From: Enteractinococcus helveticum
GTDB taxonomy: Bacteria; Actinomycetota; Actinomycetes; Actinomycetales; Micrococcaceae
Assembly: GCF_020742345.1 (NCBI RefSeq)
Contig: NZ_DYXC01000026.1
Coordinates: 1-5,813 of the forward strand
Reading direction: 5' to 3'
Length of the DNA stretch: 5,813 nt
Below the pieces are notes generated by a model. That model had not been told where the DNA came from. It saw only the letters and a list, made by a program, of their open reading frames with translations, and made no database searches. Positions 5,114-5,813 of the stretch are shown here, in pieces. How positions within the stretch are numbered: the first letter of the stretch is position 1; the number at the start of each line of letters is the position of its first letter. A program made the position numbers and the translations under genes.

Positions 5114-5620
5114 TTAGTCAGTCAGGTCTTTGAAATATCGCGCGACGGGCCACCGCTGATAACCGGCGGCTTCATAGGTGGTTTGTGCTGTGGCATGCCC
5201 GGGATCACCTCCGGTTTCGACCATAACCATGCCCATCCCGGCTTGACGGATTGCTTGGTGCGCGTGATCCATCAACCGCTTTCCAATCCCTTGGCGCTGA
5301 TATGCTGGGTCAACACACACCACATGGATCTCGCCCATATTGTCTTCGGGGTGGATCTTGATGCTGATCCAGCCGACAATCTGGTCATCCATCGTGGCGA
5401 CAGTGATGTCATCGGGGTTGTCATCCAATACCGCACCAAGATCCGCAATTTGTCGTGCTTCCCAACCGTCCGGATAGAAATTATCGTAGACAAAGCCGGG
5501 GACGGCCTCTCGCATGTGTTCAAACACGGGACGCCATGCACGGAGCGCTACGTGCAGCGCTTGTGCTCGATCTGCGGGCTTATAGGGTTTAAGTTCCATT
5601 CGACGAACGCTCACTTTCAT
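5114..5620 (-). CDS. GNAT-family N-acetyltransferase
   Basis: This is a 168-residue acetyltransferase of the GNAT fold, cytosolic, moving an acetyl group from acetyl-CoA to an amine; the acceptor is unknown. VGWISIKIHPEDNMGEIHVV (82-101) forms the central strands. VDPAYQRQGIGKRLMDHA (103-120) is motif A, with the Q/R-x-x-G-x-G pyrophosphate loop (QRQGIG, 108-113). AQTTYEAAGYQR (145-156) is the usual motif B end. The length is normal and the gene looks intact. The start is uncertain: ATG 5620 gives MKVSVRRMELKPYKP with no Shine-Dalgarno, while ATG 5599 gives the more family-like MELKPYKPADR with AGTGAG ten bases upstream. It stands upstream of the toxin-antitoxin relic on the same strand, with about 100 bases between. 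Confidence 0.9.
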   Translation of the reverse strand: MKVSVRRMELKPYKPADRAQALHVALRAWRPVFEHMREAVPGFVYDNFYPDGWEARQIADLGAVLDDNPDDITVATMDDQIVGWISIKIHPEDNMGEIHVVCVDPAYQRQGIGKRLMDHAHQAIRQAGMGMVMVETGGDPGHATAQTTYEAAGYQRWPVARYFKDLTD

Positions 5621-5680
5621 TGAGAACTGAGCTGGGTCGCATACCTAGCAGAAAATGAGGCTTCCGCTGCCATGACGAGC

Positions 5681-5776
5681 TCAGGCGACCGGTTCCCGCT
5701 CTTTGACTCGTCGGATAATCCGCCCAGCAATGTATACTGCGTCTCGTCCGACACCACTCATTTCACCAGAACTCAT
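5681..5776 (-). CDS. doubtful 31-residue frame near the right edge
   Basis: The minus strand reads MSSGEMSGVGRDAVYIAGRI then IRRVKEREPVA, a plausible amphipathic helix ending in TGA at 5681-5683. There is no good Shine-Dalgarno (AAGGTGG is about 19 bases away) and a TAG lies just upstream in frame. It could be a very small protein or the surviving tail of a gene. I do not recognise it. The rest of 5621-5813 shows nothing else. Confidence 0.2.
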   Translation of the reverse strand: MSSGEMSGVGRDAVYIAGRIIRRVKEREPVA

Positions 5777-5813
5777 GGAATATTGGAAAACCTAACCACC
5801 TTGTTCTTGCAAA

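Noticed and set aside
5057..5623. 188-codon open frame on the plus strand across the GNAT gene
   Set aside because: It is the antisense of a clear acetyltransferase with motif A and motif B on the minus strand; the plus reading has no recognisable domain and unlikely composition (many His and Cys).
1..5813. CRISPR arrays, tRNA or rRNA genes, insertion sequences, phage genes
   Set aside because: I saw no spaced repeats, cloverleaf-like sequence, transposase motifs or terminal inverted repeats on either strand when reading by eye.

Overview
The window looks like a stretch of chromosome from a mid-GC actinobacterium. This rests on the families present and on their versions, not on a marker gene: an ArfB-type ribosome-rescue protein with the GGQGVNTADSR form of its motif, a small PNPOx-like flavoprotein, an isoprenylcysteine-methyltransferase-like membrane protein, and a toxin-antitoxin remnant whose antitoxin start resembles mycobacterial RelJ. 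GC looks to be in the mid-fifties percent by eye. A low-to-mid-GC member of the Micrococcales would fit, but the genus cannot be fixed from this sequence.

Layout, left to right. Positions 1-265 hold only shreds of coding-like sequence. On the minus strand, 266-828 is a RibD C-terminal/dihydrofolate-reductase-like gene broken by one frameshift. Next come an intact flavodoxin-fold NAD(P)H-dependent oxidoreductase (991-1497, minus) and a TMEM175/DUF1211 potassium-channel-like gene (1560-1996, minus) reduced by a stop codon and an internal deletion. An intact pyridoxamine-phosphate-oxidase-like gene (2123-2533, plus) converges on an intact isoprenylcysteine-methyltransferase-like gene (2568-3065, minus), which is preceded by a 5'-truncated VOC/glyoxalase gene (3110-3352, minus). 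The plus strand then carries arfB (3416-3856), a 350-base stretch with no clear gene, and an M23 peptidase without a signal peptide (4207-4839). Facing the peptidase is a short relic of a yefM-yoeB (relJ-relK) toxin-antitoxin operon (4867-5016, minus), then a GNAT acetyltransferase (5114-5620, minus) and an edge region with one doubtful 31-codon frame.

The genes do not form one pathway. They are mostly single genes for small accessory enzymes (redox, methylation, acetylation, cell wall) plus one translation-quality gene. The most striking property is decay: four recognisable families are present as broken copies (frameshift; stop plus deletion; 5' truncation; internal deletion joining two operon genes), interleaved with six genes that look intact. 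Several further short frames look like older debris. I see no new multi-gene system. The observation most worth following is the toxin-antitoxin relic, in which one deletion seems to have removed most of the antitoxin and the front of the toxin while leaving both outer ends readable.
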